From the NCBI GenBank assembly GCA_017433195.1, contig JAFRHR010000038.1, positions 1-40,477 on the forward strand: a stretch of DNA of 40,477 nt, in the 5' to 3' direction. The first letter of the stretch is position 1; each line of letters begins with the position of its first letter. Shown here in pieces: positions 16,831 through 25,579 of this stretch. The notes under the pieces are model-generated. The model was not told where the DNA came from, searched no databases, and was given only the letters and a program-made list of their open reading frames with translations. The position numbers and the translations under genes were made by a program. Origin of the DNA: a bacterium. Its GTDB lineage: Bacteria > Cyanobacteriota > Vampirovibrionia > Gastranaerophilales > Gastranaerophilaceae.

Positions 16831-19041
16831 TTAAATCATGACTCTTTTTATTTGGTTTCCGATGTAGGAAATTGTTTCAGGGAAATTTTCCTGCAATACT
16901 TTTGCTCTCACAAGCAAATTGTTATCATCATGTTGAAGGCCGGATAATAATGCAGTTGTTTCGGCAACTAATTCATCAAAACACTGTCCGTTTTCCGTAT
17001 CATAATTTGATACAAAATACCCGACACATTTTTCATTTCTTGAGGAAGCTTTTTCTTTATATGCATCAAGTTCTTTTTTGCAAATTAAATTCAATACAGA
17101 ATCCTCGCTTAAATTATCTAACAATAAAGCATCAATCATATGACCGTATTCATGTGCAAATACAAACGGATCGTTCTCCCATCTGTCAGAAATATAAATT
17201 GTATTATTTATATTCATAAAGCAGGCATTACCCGCCATATCTTTATCCCAATTTTTTGCCGTCATAACTTTTGTTCCTGTTTTGGAAAGAGTGTATAAAA
17301 AGTCGCCCGGAAGTTGTTTTATAAGAGGGAGGAGTTTAAAATCTATCTGATCTTTATCTAAAGTAACTGTTTTAGGCTTGCCGTATTTTGAGGTAAGAGT
17401 TACTTCTATATTGTCTTCGTTAAATTTAGTTTCGTACTTGTTGCCCCAAGCATGAGTTTCTGTTTCATTTTCGCCCTTTCTTTTGAAAACACGTTCAAAC
17501 TTTTTATCGTCAATTTCATAAACAGAACGTTTTCCTCTCGGAATTTCAAGCACCATCTGTTTTGTTGTAACACCTAAGGGCGAAACATATTCTTTTTGTA
17601 TTTTTCTTCTTTCACCGTTTTTGCCGTAGTTTTCAACATAACCGATTTTTCTTGAATCAATAAAATTGCCGTCTTTATCGTAAGTGTTCTTCATAACAAC
17701 AAGAACCCCCGGATTTTTCCTGCTCGGTTTTGTAACTTCCATTGAAATAACATTACCGTTTTCATCTTTTACTTTTTCAATATAACCTATTTCTTCGTCG
17801 AAATCGTTTTTGTAGTATTTTTCATGAGTTACTGTACCGTCATTTTTTCTTGTTTCTACTTCACGCTTATCTTTATTTTCTTCTCCGACGATTTCAATTC
17901 CGTTTTCAATTTTGATTTTTATATTGAATTTTTTATCTTTTGTTTCAAGGCGGACAAAATTATCAGACGAGTACGTCTCACACAATTCAATATCTTCAAT
18001 GTTATCAAAGAAGAATTTTTCAAAATCAGGGTTGTTCAATGCTCTCCATGAATTTTCGTCAACGTTACTGATTATTTTGTCAAAAGTTCTTTCGGAAATT
18101 TTATTTTCTTCCGCTAAATCATATAATTTAGAAATCGCATCAAGGTTATTGTTGCAGGCAATTCCTATGGCTATAATTTCATTTGCACAGTACTTATAAT
18201 CACATTCAAGATTGTCACCTTCTCTCTTGTCGAAGATTTTTTCCATAAATTCAGGGTATTTTTCATAAGCTTCTATTAGGTCTTGATTTAAAATTTTGGA
18301 AAAATCTCTTTTTGCACAGAGGTTTACTATCGTTTCCTTATGCTCCTTATAGCCCTCTAAAATATTAAAAATAACATCACCTGCAAAATTTATAGATTCT
18401 CCGTTCGCATCTTTTAATTGGGTTAATTCTTTTATATCATGCCCGTACGTTTTATAATGTTCCACCAAATTCAAAAGCTCATCAGCCTTAAATACGGGCT
18501 CATTTTTTTCATCTTCCATTGCCGCAAGTGCTTTTATTTCATTTGCATATTTACTATATATGCCATATTTTGCAATCGTCATAATTGCATTATCCGTAAA
18601 TCTCGGTTTGCCCTTTGATGTTTCTATTTTTGCAAGTTCCTGAACGGCAGCTCTGTTATCCTTATCCTCATAGAACTTAGCTAATTTCAGCAAGTTCATA
18701 TAATGAAAACGCGGAGTTCCATCCTGTTTTTTCAAAAAAACTAACTCTCTGATATGAGGATATTTTTTGGATAAATTTATAACGCTTTGTGTATCATGTC
18801 CAAATCTGCTTTGCCCGTTTTCACCTTTAAGTTCATCTATCGTCAGAGGGGTTAAATTTTCCGAAGTATTTATCCCGAAATATGCTGCTGCAAGCGGTGA
18901 ATTAACCTTTGCTTTTTCTGTTTCAGTGGAATTTTCCGCAGGCTGACCTTTAAAAGTCATTGGTTTTGTAATGCTTTTATCTTTTTTAATATCGATATTT
19001 GTACTATTTAAAGATATATTTCCTGTTTTTTCAAAAATCAT
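16831..19041 (-). CDS. Putative gluzincin metallopeptidase, paralogue B (736 aa)
   Basis: Paralogue of the preceding gene in the map, with the same plan: N-terminal tag (PMTFKGQ, about residues 28-34), a longer helical region (about 60-330) that looks built of repeated roughly 35-residue helical units, the beta-rich middle with SRKNPGVLVVMK and VENYGK, and the catalytic domain with HEYGHMID (His630, Glu631, His634) and CFDELVAE. The frame is open to a TTG at 19122, but I chose the ATG at 19041 because the N-terminus then aligns with paralogue A and AGG lies 8 nt upstream. No secretion signal is seen. Substrates are unknown; duplicated genes next to waaA, not in a recognisable toxin or phage setting. 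Confidence 0.8.
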   Translation of the reverse strand: MIFEKTGNISLNSTNIDIKKDKSITKPMTFKGQPAENSTETEKAKVNSPLAAAYFGINTSENLTPLTIDELKGENGQSRFGHDTQSVINLSKKYPHIRELVFLKKQDGTPRFHYMNLLKLAKFYEDKDNRAAVQELAKIETSKGKPRFTDNAIMTIAKYGIYSKYANEIKALAAMEDEKNEPVFKADELLNLVEHYKTYGHDIKELTQLKDANGESINFAGDVIFNILEGYKEHKETIVNLCAKRDFSKILNQDLIEAYEKYPEFMEKIFDKREGDNLECDYKYCANEIIAIGIACNNNLDAISKLYDLAEENKISERTFDKIISNVDENSWRALNNPDFEKFFFDNIEDIELCETYSSDNFVRLETKDKKFNIKIKIENGIEIVGEENKDKREVETRKNDGTVTHEKYYKNDFDEEIGYIEKVKDENGNVISMEVTKPSRKNPGVLVVMKNTYDKDGNFIDSRKIGYVENYGKNGERRKIQKEYVSPLGVTTKQMVLEIPRGKRSVYEIDDKKFERVFKRKGENETETHAWGNKYETKFNEDNIEVTLTSKYGKPKTVTLDKDQIDFKLLPLIKQLPGDFLYTLSKTGTKVMTAKNWDKDMAGNACFMNINNTIYISDRWENDPFVFAHEYGHMIDALLLDNLSEDSVLNLICKKELDAYKEKASSRNEKCVGYFVSNYDTENGQCFDELVAETTALLSGLQHDDNNLLVRAKVLQENFPETISYIGNQIKRVMI

Positions 19042-19142
19042 ACAACAACCTAAAATTCCCTGATATTTTAATAAAGCAATTTTTTCGGCAGAAATTGACA
19101 TATTTTTATATAAATTTAACAAATATTAAGGGGAATTTTTTA

Positions 19143-20378
19143 TTAAAAAAGAACTTTCTTCATTTCATCAATTGTACGACCTGTTGCACCGCTGTTTTCA
19201 TCAAAAACCTTTTGGCAGTTCATACAGGAATTGTTGTAATAATTTTCATCAGACAAAAACTTTTTCATTTGATTATAAAGTTCTTCTTCATTATTTACAA
19301 TGGTTCCGGCCTCATAGTTGGTTATAATTGCATAAATATCTTTGAAATTTTTGACGTTGTTTCCTGAAATTACGGGCTTATTGTAAATAACACATTCAAG
19401 AGGGTTGTGTCCGCCTGTTTTGTTGAAACTTCCGCCTATTACCGAGAAATAACAAACAGAATACAAACTACTTAATTCTCCCATTGTATCAAGCAAAATA
19501 ATGTCTTTATCAAGGAAATTATCTGAATTTGATTTTTTGCCATATGCAAATCCTGTTTTTTGAATTAATCCGTAAACAAATTCATTTCTTTCGGGATGAC
19601 GAGGCGCAATTAAAAGTTTTACATCATTAAATTCATTTTTTATCTTTGTATAAGCACTTAAAATAATTTCGTCCTCGGTTGAATGTGTACTTCCCGCAAT
19701 AATTATTCTTCCGTTAGATTCAAGAACCGGAGGATTTTTTCCTGAGGTCAAATCAAATTTTATATTTCCGATATTTATTGTAGTTTCAGGGTTTGCTCCT
19801 ATTGAAATAAGTCTGTCATTATCAATTTTGCTCTGCGTAAGTATTTTTGTATATTTTCTGAGTAACGGCTTAAAGAAAAATGACAGTTTTTTATAACTTT
19901 TATAAGTTCTGTCTGAAATTCTTCCGTTGATTATAAAAAGAGGTATTTTTTTTGAAGAAGTTATTCTTATAAAATTCGGCCACATTTCTGTTTCCATAAT
20001 ACAAATCATTTCCGGGTTAGTTTTTTTGAGAAAACTCTTTACGCAAAACGGAAAATCAAACGGAAAATACGTAATAAAATCACATATTTCGAAATACTTT
20101 TTATGCGCTAATTCCTGACCTGTTTTTGTTCCCGTTACGACAATTATATTTTTATCAGGAAATTCTTTTTTTGAATCTTTGAGTATTTTTTCAAGTGCCT
20201 GAGTTTCACCGACAGAAACACCATAAAAAATAATTGATTTCTTTTGGTTGTTATCAAATTTAAAAAATCCGAGTTTTTCCTTAAAACCTGTCAGAAGTTT
20301 TTTGTTAAAAAGCCCTGCTATAAGCCAAAACGGAAGAATTAACCAAAATAAAATTGTTGAAAAAATACCGTATATCAT
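19143..20378 (-). CDS. waaA: Kdo transferase (3-deoxy-D-manno-octulosonic acid transferase)
   Basis: WaaA/KdtA adds Kdo to lipid A precursors at the inner face of the inner membrane, so the organism should make LPS-like lipid A. The 411-aa protein has the N-terminal hydrophobic anchor (LFWLILPFWLIAGL), the IIFYGVSVGETQAL segment that corresponds to the conserved xxSVGE active-site region (about 48-60), ETEMWPNF with the conserved Glu-Met-Trp-Pro, IIAGSTH and APRHPER in the GT-B C-terminal domain, and GGHNPLEC. Transcribed alone from a leaderless promoter. Confidence 0.95.
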   Translation of the reverse strand: MIYGIFSTILFWLILPFWLIAGLFNKKLLTGFKEKLGFFKFDNNQKKSIIFYGVSVGETQALEKILKDSKKEFPDKNIIVVTGTKTGQELAHKKYFEICDFITYFPFDFPFCVKSFLKKTNPEMICIMETEMWPNFIRITSSKKIPLFIINGRISDRTYKSYKKLSFFFKPLLRKYTKILTQSKIDNDRLISIGANPETTINIGNIKFDLTSGKNPPVLESNGRIIIAGSTHSTEDEIILSAYTKIKNEFNDVKLLIAPRHPERNEFVYGLIQKTGFAYGKKSNSDNFLDKDIILLDTMGELSSLYSVCYFSVIGGSFNKTGGHNPLECVIYNKPVISGNNVKNFKDIYAIITNYEAGTIVNNEEELYNQMKKFLSDENYYNNSCMNCQKVFDENSGATGRTIDEMKKVLF

Positions 20379-20385
20379 AGACTAA

Positions 20386-20414
20386 ATTATATTATGAAAA
20401 ATTTTTTATAACAA
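20386..20414 (-). promoter_or_regulatory. Leaderless promoter of waaA
   Basis: On the minus strand TTGTTA (20409-20414), 17-nt spacer, TATAAT (20386-20391), then 7 nt (TTAGTCT) to the ATG at 20378. Confidence 0.75.
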
Positions 20415-20437
20415 TAAAAATCACGTTAAACGGGGGG

Positions 20438-20465
20438 TTGAATTTTTGTCCAAAACTATTAAGAT
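20438..20465 (+). promoter_or_regulatory. Leaderless promoter of dnaJ-like gene
   Basis: TTGAAT (20438-20443), 16-nt spacer, TAAGAT (20460-20465), then 6 nt (AGAATA) to the ATG at 20472. Confidence 0.65.
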
Positions 20466-20471
20466 AGAATA

Positions 20472-21605
20472 ATGAGCAATAAAGATTATTATCAAATTTT
20501 AGGAGTAAATTTAACTGCAACCGAAGCGGAAATAAAAACCGCATACAGACGACTTGCAAGGAAATATCACCCCGATGTTGCGGGAAATACCCCTGATGCA
20601 ATTAAGAAATTCAAAGAAATAACGGAAGCCTACGAAACATTGACCGATAAAGAAAAGCGTAAAAATTATGATGCTTTGAGAGGGCTTTATACGTACGGGC
20701 AGGAAACAAAAAGTACATCAGGCACACGTCCGAATTTTGACAGCAAAAGACCTAACTTTGACAGTAAACGACCAAATTTCGACAGTAAGCGTCCGAATTT
20801 CGACAATAAAAAAACAACCAATGACAATAAAACCAATACCAATAAAACAAAAGAAAAAGACGGTTTTACAAACGCATGGGAAAGTTTTATTGACGGCATT
20901 AACAAAGGCGTTAAAAACGTAAACGAAGAATTAAACAAAGAAAAACAGAAGAAAGAAAATAAAAAAAGTTCAAAAGAAGAAAAAATTATTATTAAAAACG
21001 GAAGTGATATCAACACAGAAATTACAATTTCAATAAGCGAAGCAATTAACGGAGTTTCGAAAACTCTGAATATTCTTCATACCGAGCCATGCCCGAACTG
21101 TCTCGGCAGAACTTTTATAAACGGGAGCAACTGCAAAGTCTGTAACGGAAAAGGCGAAATTTCAAACCATAAAAAAATAGTAGTCAAAATTCCGGCTCGT
21201 GTAAAAAACGGCTCAAAAATCAGACTTTCAGGCGAAGGGAACCCCGGATTAAACGGGGGCAAGCCGGGTGATTTATATATTCTCATAAAGATTGAAAATG
21301 ATGAAGAAATAAAATATGACGGACTTAATGTATTAAAAACCGTCACGGTTACACCCGAGATTGCAGTTTTAGGCGGTCTTGTGGAAGTTCCCGTTTCAAC
21401 GGGAGTCGTTTCAATGAAAGTTATGCCATCAACTAATAACGGGCAAAAGTACAGAATTGCAGGCGAAGGACTTATTAAAGACGGTAAAAAAGGCGATATG
21501 ATAGTTACAGTCATTATTGATATTCCGAAAAAACTATCAGACGAAGAAATTGAATTGTACAAAAAACTGAAAACACTGTCCGAAAATAAAGAAAGAGTTT
21601 TATGA
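20472..21605 (+). CDS. DnaJ-family co-chaperone with reduced zinc finger
   Basis: A 377-aa Hsp40. The J domain (about 4-70) keeps the HPD motif (KYHPDVAG) needed to stimulate DnaK. The usual Gly/Phe region is replaced by four heptads of RPNFDSK (residues 86-113) and a Lys/Asn-rich linker. The cysteine-rich domain has just two CxxC units (CPNCLGR...CKVCNGKG) instead of four, so only one zinc site is possible. Two C-terminal substrate-binding domains follow (VVKIPARVKNGSKIRLSGEG, GLVEVPV). It is intermediate between DnaJ and CbpA types. It overlaps queE by 4 bp (ATGA). Confidence 0.93.
   Translation: MSNKDYYQILGVNLTATEAEIKTAYRRLARKYHPDVAGNTPDAIKKFKEITEAYETLTDKEKRKNYDALRGLYTYGQETKSTSGTRPNFDSKRPNFDSKRPNFDSKRPNFDNKKTTNDNKTNTNKTKEKDGFTNAWESFIDGINKGVKNVNEELNKEKQKKENKKSSKEEKIIIKNGSDINTEITISISEAINGVSKTLNILHTEPCPNCLGRTFINGSNCKVCNGKGEISNHKKIVVKIPARVKNGSKIRLSGEGNPGLNGGKPGDLYILIKIENDEEIKYDGLNVLKTVTVTPEIAVLGGLVEVPVSTGVVSMKVMPSTNNGQKYRIAGEGLIKDGKKGDMIVTVIIDIPKKLSDEEIELYKKLKTLSENKERVL
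20727..20810 (+). repeat. Four in-frame 21-bp repeats in dnaJ (RPNFDSK heptads)
   Basis: Four successive 21-bp units encode RPNFDSK, RPNFDSK, RPNFDSK and RPNFDNK. The units differ mostly at synonymous positions (e.g. CGT/AGA/CGA for Arg, CCG/CCT/CCA for Pro), so they are not a fresh slippage product and the peptide is probably under selection. Confidence 0.9.
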
Positions 21606-22330
21606 TAAGAACCGCAAAAATAACAGAAATATTTAATTCAATTCAGGGAGAAGGGTTATATATAGGAGAAAAACAGATATTTGTACGTTTTTCAGGCTGT
21701 AACCTGAATTGCAATTACTGCGATACCGACACTTCAATGGGTAAAGATTATACGGTTGAAGAATTAATAACAGAATTGGAACATTTTAATTTAAAAACAG
21801 TTCATTCCGTTTCTTTAACAGGCGGAGAACCGCTTTTACATCATGATTTTCTGTCTGAATTTATGCCGAAATTCAAACAAAAATATCCTGAAGTAAAATT
21901 ATATTTAGAAACAAATGCGACTTTACCTGAAAATTTAGAAAACATCTTGGAATACGCTGATATAGTATCAGCAGATATAAAACTTAAGTCATCGGGCGAA
22001 AATTTTGACACGATGGATTTGCACGAAAAGTTTTTCAAAAAAGTGAGAGAGTACAGGGTTCACTGTGCAATGACAAAACAGTATGAATGCGCTGATAAAA
22101 ACCTTTTTGCAAAAATAGTTTTTGACGAAAATATAACAGATGACGAAATCAAAAAATGCTGTGATTTGGCTGAAAAATATAATTTTTATCTTATTTTGCA
22201 GCCTAAAATGAATAAATTAACTCCCGCCGTTTCGCCTGAAGTTATTCAGAAAACTTTTGATAAATTTTTGACACACTACAAAAACGTCAGGGTTATTCCG
22301 CAATCCCATAAACTGATTAATGTGGAATAA
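21602..22330 (+). CDS. queE: 7-carboxy-7-deazaguanine synthase
   Basis: QueE is a radical SAM enzyme that makes the 7-deazaguanine core on the way to preQ0 and queuosine. The 242-aa protein has EIFNSIQGEG at the start (substrate and family signature), the cluster-binding CX3CX2C (Cys33, Cys37, Cys40, in SGCNLNCNYCDTD) and TGGEPLLH. The C-terminal part has a longer insert than the shortest QueE proteins. It follows the dnaJ-like gene with a 4-bp overlap. No other queuosine gene is in the window. Confidence 0.93.
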   Translation: MIRTAKITEIFNSIQGEGLYIGEKQIFVRFSGCNLNCNYCDTDTSMGKDYTVEELITELEHFNLKTVHSVSLTGGEPLLHHDFLSEFMPKFKQKYPEVKLYLETNATLPENLENILEYADIVSADIKLKSSGENFDTMDLHEKFFKKVREYRVHCAMTKQYECADKNLFAKIVFDENITDDEIKKCCDLAEKYNFYLILQPKMNKLTPAVSPEVIQKTFDKFLTHYKNVRVIPQSHKLINVE

Positions 22331-22415
22331 ATACCCGTTCCAACCTTCCCTAATAAGGGAAGGAGCACGTTGTTATTGAGTGTAAGCGAAATTTACAACG
22401 GCGGATGGGTATTAT
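22328..22415. repeat. Nested palindromic repeat, complete copy
   Basis: Outer arms AAATACCCG and GATGGGTATTATTT, inner palindrome CCTTCCCTAATAAGGGAAGG (one mismatch), and a central CGTTGT/ACAACG stem. It begins at the queE stop codon. Confidence 0.7.
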
Positions 22416-22505
22416 TTATCTCATGGTTATTACATTCCGTAGGTCGGATTTACTAATTCGACAAATTGGAACCTAAAACAAGTCAGAAATGGCAATTACA
22501 TACTT

Positions 22506-23390
22506 CTATTTACCCCTACCCCCACCCTCTTGCCAGATGAAGTTTTTTCTTACTTTCCACTGAAAAATGGTAAGAACAAAAACGATTATAAAAAGAACGT
22601 AAGCGATAGCACTTGCTTTTCCGACATTAAAGTATTCAAAAGCGTTTTGATAAATTGAATATACCAAAACATTTGTGCTGTCGGCAGGACCGCCCTGCGT
22701 CATCATATAAATTAAATCAAAAACCTGAAAAGAATTTATTGCGGTAATTATTATTACAAAAAATACGGTCGGCGCAAGCATAGGAATTGTTACATAAAAC
22801 AATGTCTGAAGCCTGTTTGCACCATCTGTTCTTGCAGATTCCAAAACCTCCTGATTCATGGTCGAAAACCCGCTCAGAAAAAGTATTGTATTATACCCGA
22901 TAAATTTCCAGACCGAAACCATAATAATAACAGGCATTGCCCAAACCTCGGAATACAAAGGTTTACAAGGCAGAAGATTTGCAATTATGCCCTCGCTCAT
23001 TATCCATTCCCAAACGATAGATATTACTATCATAGGAGTTATAAACGGGAGAAAATATGCGGTTTTAAAAAAGTCGCTTCCTTTAAATTTGTTATTCAAA
23101 ACATTTGCCAAAATCAGAGGAATTATGACCGCAAAAACCGTTGTACTCAGTGCAAACACTAAAGTATTTATGAGTATTTTAAAAAACAGGGGTTCTGAAA
23201 AAATGGTTTTGTAATTTTCCAAACCTACAAATTTTGCACTGTTTAATAAATTCCAATCAAAGAAACTAAGTCCGAAAGACAGAATTGTCGGGATAATTAT
23301 AAAAATAAAAGTACCCAAAACTGCAGGCAGTATGAATAAATATGCCATAACTTTTTCTTCCGATATGCTTTTTGATAGTAATTTAAACAT
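22506..23390 (-). CDS. Sugar ABC transporter permease (MalF/UgpA type)
   Basis: A 294-aa inner-membrane permease with six predicted helices, from about residue 14 (YLFILPAVLGTFIFIIIPTI) to about 283. The cytoplasmic EAA loop is visible as LESARTDGANRLQTLFYVTIPMLAP (contains the conserved E-A-x3-G and later P), and the SYLLxxGGP-like MTQGGPADSTNVLVYSIYQ segment is typical of carbohydrate and glycerol-phosphate importers. No partner permease, solute-binding protein or ATPase is adjacent, which is unusual. It diverges from the phosphohexomutase across only 35 bp, where TATAAT-like boxes occur on both strands. Confidence 0.92.
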   Translation of the reverse strand: MFKLLSKSISEEKVMAYLFILPAVLGTFIFIIIPTILSFGLSFFDWNLLNSAKFVGLENYKTIFSEPLFFKILINTLVFALSTTVFAVIIPLILANVLNNKFKGSDFFKTAYFLPFITPMIVISIVWEWIMSEGIIANLLPCKPLYSEVWAMPVIIMVSVWKFIGYNTILFLSGFSTMNQEVLESARTDGANRLQTLFYVTIPMLAPTVFFVIIITAINSFQVFDLIYMMTQGGPADSTNVLVYSIYQNAFEYFNVGKASAIAYVLFIIVFVLTIFQWKVRKNFIWQEGGGRGK

Positions 23391-23425
23391 CTCTGTGTTA
23401 TATTATAACCAAAAAGGAGAAGAAA

Positions 23426-24907
23426 ATGTTAGAAAAATCGGCATTCGGAAAAAATGATATAAGAGGGATTTACGGAAAAGATATAACGGAAGAATTATAC
23501 TACTTTACGGGACGTGGGTTTGTTCAGTATTTAACAAAACATTCGCACAAAATTCCTTCAGAAATGTGGATAACCGTATGCCGTGACGCAAGATTACATT
23601 CAAAATCTTTATCCGATGCGCTTATTAACGGACTTCGTTCAACAGGCGCAAACGTTGTTGATTTGGGGCTTGCGCCGACTCCTATCGGATACTATTCCGA
23701 AGTTGTCGGAATTAACGATAATGTTACAGACGGCAATGATATTATTGCTGCAATGATTATCACCGCAAGCCATAACCCGAGCCAGTATAACGGTCTAAAA
23801 ATGACTTTTGACAAACACTCTCTGAACGAATCGGAAATTCAGGAGGTTTGCGAATTTACATTTAAAGAATATGACACAAAATCAACTATACAGTACATTT
23901 CAGGTCAGCTGAAAGAATATGATTTAATCAAAGACTATATTCAGGTAATGGCAGGCAATTTCCAAAAAGTCGGAACAGGCTTAAAAATAGTTGTTGATAG
24001 TGCAAATGCAACAGGCGGAATTGTTGCGCCGCAATTGTACAGACTTATGGGATGTAAAGTTACCGAAATGTATTCAAACCCTGACGGAACTTTCCCGAAC
24101 CACCACCCGAATCCGAGTGATGAAAGAACTCTGAAAGACATTAAAAGAATGGTTGTTCAGGAACAGGCAGATTTCGGTATCGCATTTGACGGCGACAGTG
24201 ACAGAATAGGCGTTATCGATTCCAAGGGAAATTCAATTTCCGGCGATAAACTTCTTTTGATTTATGCCCGTGAAATTATCGAAAATTACAGATTAACAAA
24301 TATCACACCGGTTGTAGTATCGGAAGTAAAATGCTCACAGGTACTGTTTGACACAATTGATGAACTTGGCGGAAAGTCAGTAATGTGCAAAACAGGTCAC
24401 GGATATATCAAGTCCAAAATGAAAGAAACGGGCGCACTTTTGGCAGGGGAAATGAGCGGTCATACTTTCTTTAAAGATAAATACTACGGCTTTGACGATG
24501 CAATATATGCGGGATGCAGATTAATCGAAATCGTTGCGAAATATAAGAAAGAAAACCCTGAATTTAGGGTTGAAGATTTGTTGACACCGTTTAATAAAGT
24601 TGCAATATCGCCTGAAATAAGGCTTGCATGCCCGAACGAACTAAAAAAATCCGTACTTGCTGATTTTACACAGTATGTGGAAAATAATCCGGATATGTTT
24701 AATACAAAAATCAAGGATATTATAACGATAGACGGGTTGAGAATTGTTTTTGATAACGGCTTTGCACTTGTAAGACAGAGCAATACAGAACCTGTATTTA
24801 CTTTGAGATTTGAGGCTGATTCACAGATATCCTGTGATATTTATAAAGATGTAATGGTTTCAAAAATAGAAGAAATCGTAAAAAGCAAAGAAGTACAGAA
24901 AATCTAA
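23426..24907 (+). CDS. Phosphomannomutase / phosphoglucomutase
   Basis: An alpha-D-phosphohexomutase of 493 aa that interconverts 1- and 6-phosphates of mannose or glucose. The phosphoserine loop is TASHNPSQYNGLKM (Ser115), the Mg site is DGDSDRIGV, the sugar-binding loop is GEMSGHTFF, and the phosphate-binding RQSNTEPVFTLRFE is near the C-terminus. These fit the AlgC/ManB group rather than GlmM, whose loop is TASHNP with DGDGDR. AAGGAG lies 6 nt before the ATG. Probably supplies precursors for LPS or other glycans, since waaA and two glycosyltransferases are in the window. Confidence 0.93.
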   Translation: MLEKSAFGKNDIRGIYGKDITEELYYFTGRGFVQYLTKHSHKIPSEMWITVCRDARLHSKSLSDALINGLRSTGANVVDLGLAPTPIGYYSEVVGINDNVTDGNDIIAAMIITASHNPSQYNGLKMTFDKHSLNESEIQEVCEFTFKEYDTKSTIQYISGQLKEYDLIKDYIQVMAGNFQKVGTGLKIVVDSANATGGIVAPQLYRLMGCKVTEMYSNPDGTFPNHHPNPSDERTLKDIKRMVVQEQADFGIAFDGDSDRIGVIDSKGNSISGDKLLLIYAREIIENYRLTNITPVVVSEVKCSQVLFDTIDELGGKSVMCKTGHGYIKSKMKETGALLAGEMSGHTFFKDKYYGFDDAIYAGCRLIEIVAKYKKENPEFRVEDLLTPFNKVAISPEIRLACPNELKKSVLADFTQYVENNPDMFNTKIKDIITIDGLRIVFDNGFALVRQSNTEPVFTLRFEADSQISCDIYKDVMVSKIEEIVKSKEVQKI

Positions 24908-24911
24908 TAAT

Positions 24912-24943
24912 CAGATGTCATCCTGAATTTATTTCAGGATCTG
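24912..24943. repeat. Dispersed TCATCCTGAA-type palindrome
   Basis: CAGATGTCATCCTGAATTT followed by ATTTCAGGATCTG, an imperfect palindrome. Related copies occur at 27478-27615 (split) and 27664-27684. It lies just after the phosphohexomutase stop. Confidence 0.6.
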
Positions 24944-24965
24944 TCAAATTATGCGAAAGGGAAAC

Positions 24966-25041
24966 TACCCATCCTAACCTTCCCTAATAAGGGAAGGAAC
25001 TAATATTTCCTCCCTTGTTAGGGAGGATAAAGGTGGGTAAC
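24966..25041. repeat. Nested palindromic repeat, complete copy
   Basis: Outer arms TACCCATCCTAACCTT and AAAGGTGGGTAA, with two inner palindromes: CCTTCCCTAATAAGGGAAGG and CCTCCCTTGTTAGGGAGG. Together with 24912-24943 and the perfect palindrome GTAAAGCGTACGCTTTAC (25150-25167), it fills the gap 24908-25210; no gene is seen there. Confidence 0.75.
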
Positions 25042-25210
25042 AATCTATTCTCCCCTCTAAAAATTCAACAGTTCAGATATCTTCAAATCAAATGCAGATG
25101 CAAGATTTACCTTTGCAATTAAACATAAATATATCAAAACAAAAAGCGAGTAAAGCGTACGCTTTACCCACCTTTTATGTATGATAGATAATATTCATCA
25201 CATAAATTTT

Positions 25211-25579
25211 TTATTTATCGAATATTTCGTCCTCATCAACAACACCATTACGGTTTTTATCAACAGCATACTGAGTATCCGACTCTATTCTTGTAAATCT
25301 ATCCGGATAATAAACTTCAGGACCTTTGTTTTCTGCTGTATAATGATAATTCTCATCATATGCAGTTATACGATCAGAATATATTGTTTTACCATTTTCC
25401 GTTTTTACTGACTCACTTCTCCATGCCTCTGCAAATAGACCTCCTGCACCATTATAAAATTGTTTAGTATAGTCAGGGCAAGCAGGATTTTTTGCTTTTG
25501 CTGCACGTTTTGCAGTTTTCTCTACAAAACTATCATAAGTTTCAAATTTCATTCCGGGTTTGATTGGTGGATTTCCCAT
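25211..25579 (-). CDS. Small protein with a C-terminal EF-hand loop (122 aa)
   Basis: Not recognised as a whole. The last residues contain DKNRNGVVDEDE, which fits the 12-residue EF-hand loop exactly (acidic or Asn at 1, 3, 5, Gly at 6, hydrophobic at 8, Asp at 9, Glu at 12), so Ca2+ binding is likely. The rest is Lys/Ala-rich (KTAKRAAKAKNPACPDY) then polar and Tyr-rich. No signal peptide. AAAGGAG lies 8 nt before the ATG. It is preceded by an AT-rich promoter region and a short ATATC tandem repeat. Confidence 0.75.
   Translation of the reverse strand: MGNPPIKPGMKFETYDSFVEKTAKRAAKAKNPACPDYTKQFYNGAGGLFAEAWRSESVKTENGKTIYSDRITAYDENYHYTAENKGPEVYYPDRFTRIESDTQYAVDKNRNGVVDEDEIFDK

Noticed and set aside
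19042-19122. TTG/ATG starts adding up to 27 residues to metallopeptidase B
   Set aside because: The ATG at 19041 aligns with the start of paralogue A and has an AGG-type ribosome site; the extension has no counterpart.
20687-21016. 109-aa frame antisense to the dnaJ repeat region
   Set aside because: Its Leu/Ser/Phe repeats are a direct consequence of the RPNFDSK heptads on the other strand.
21077-21562. 161-aa frame antisense to dnaJ
   Set aside because: Shadow of the substrate-binding domains; no independent support.
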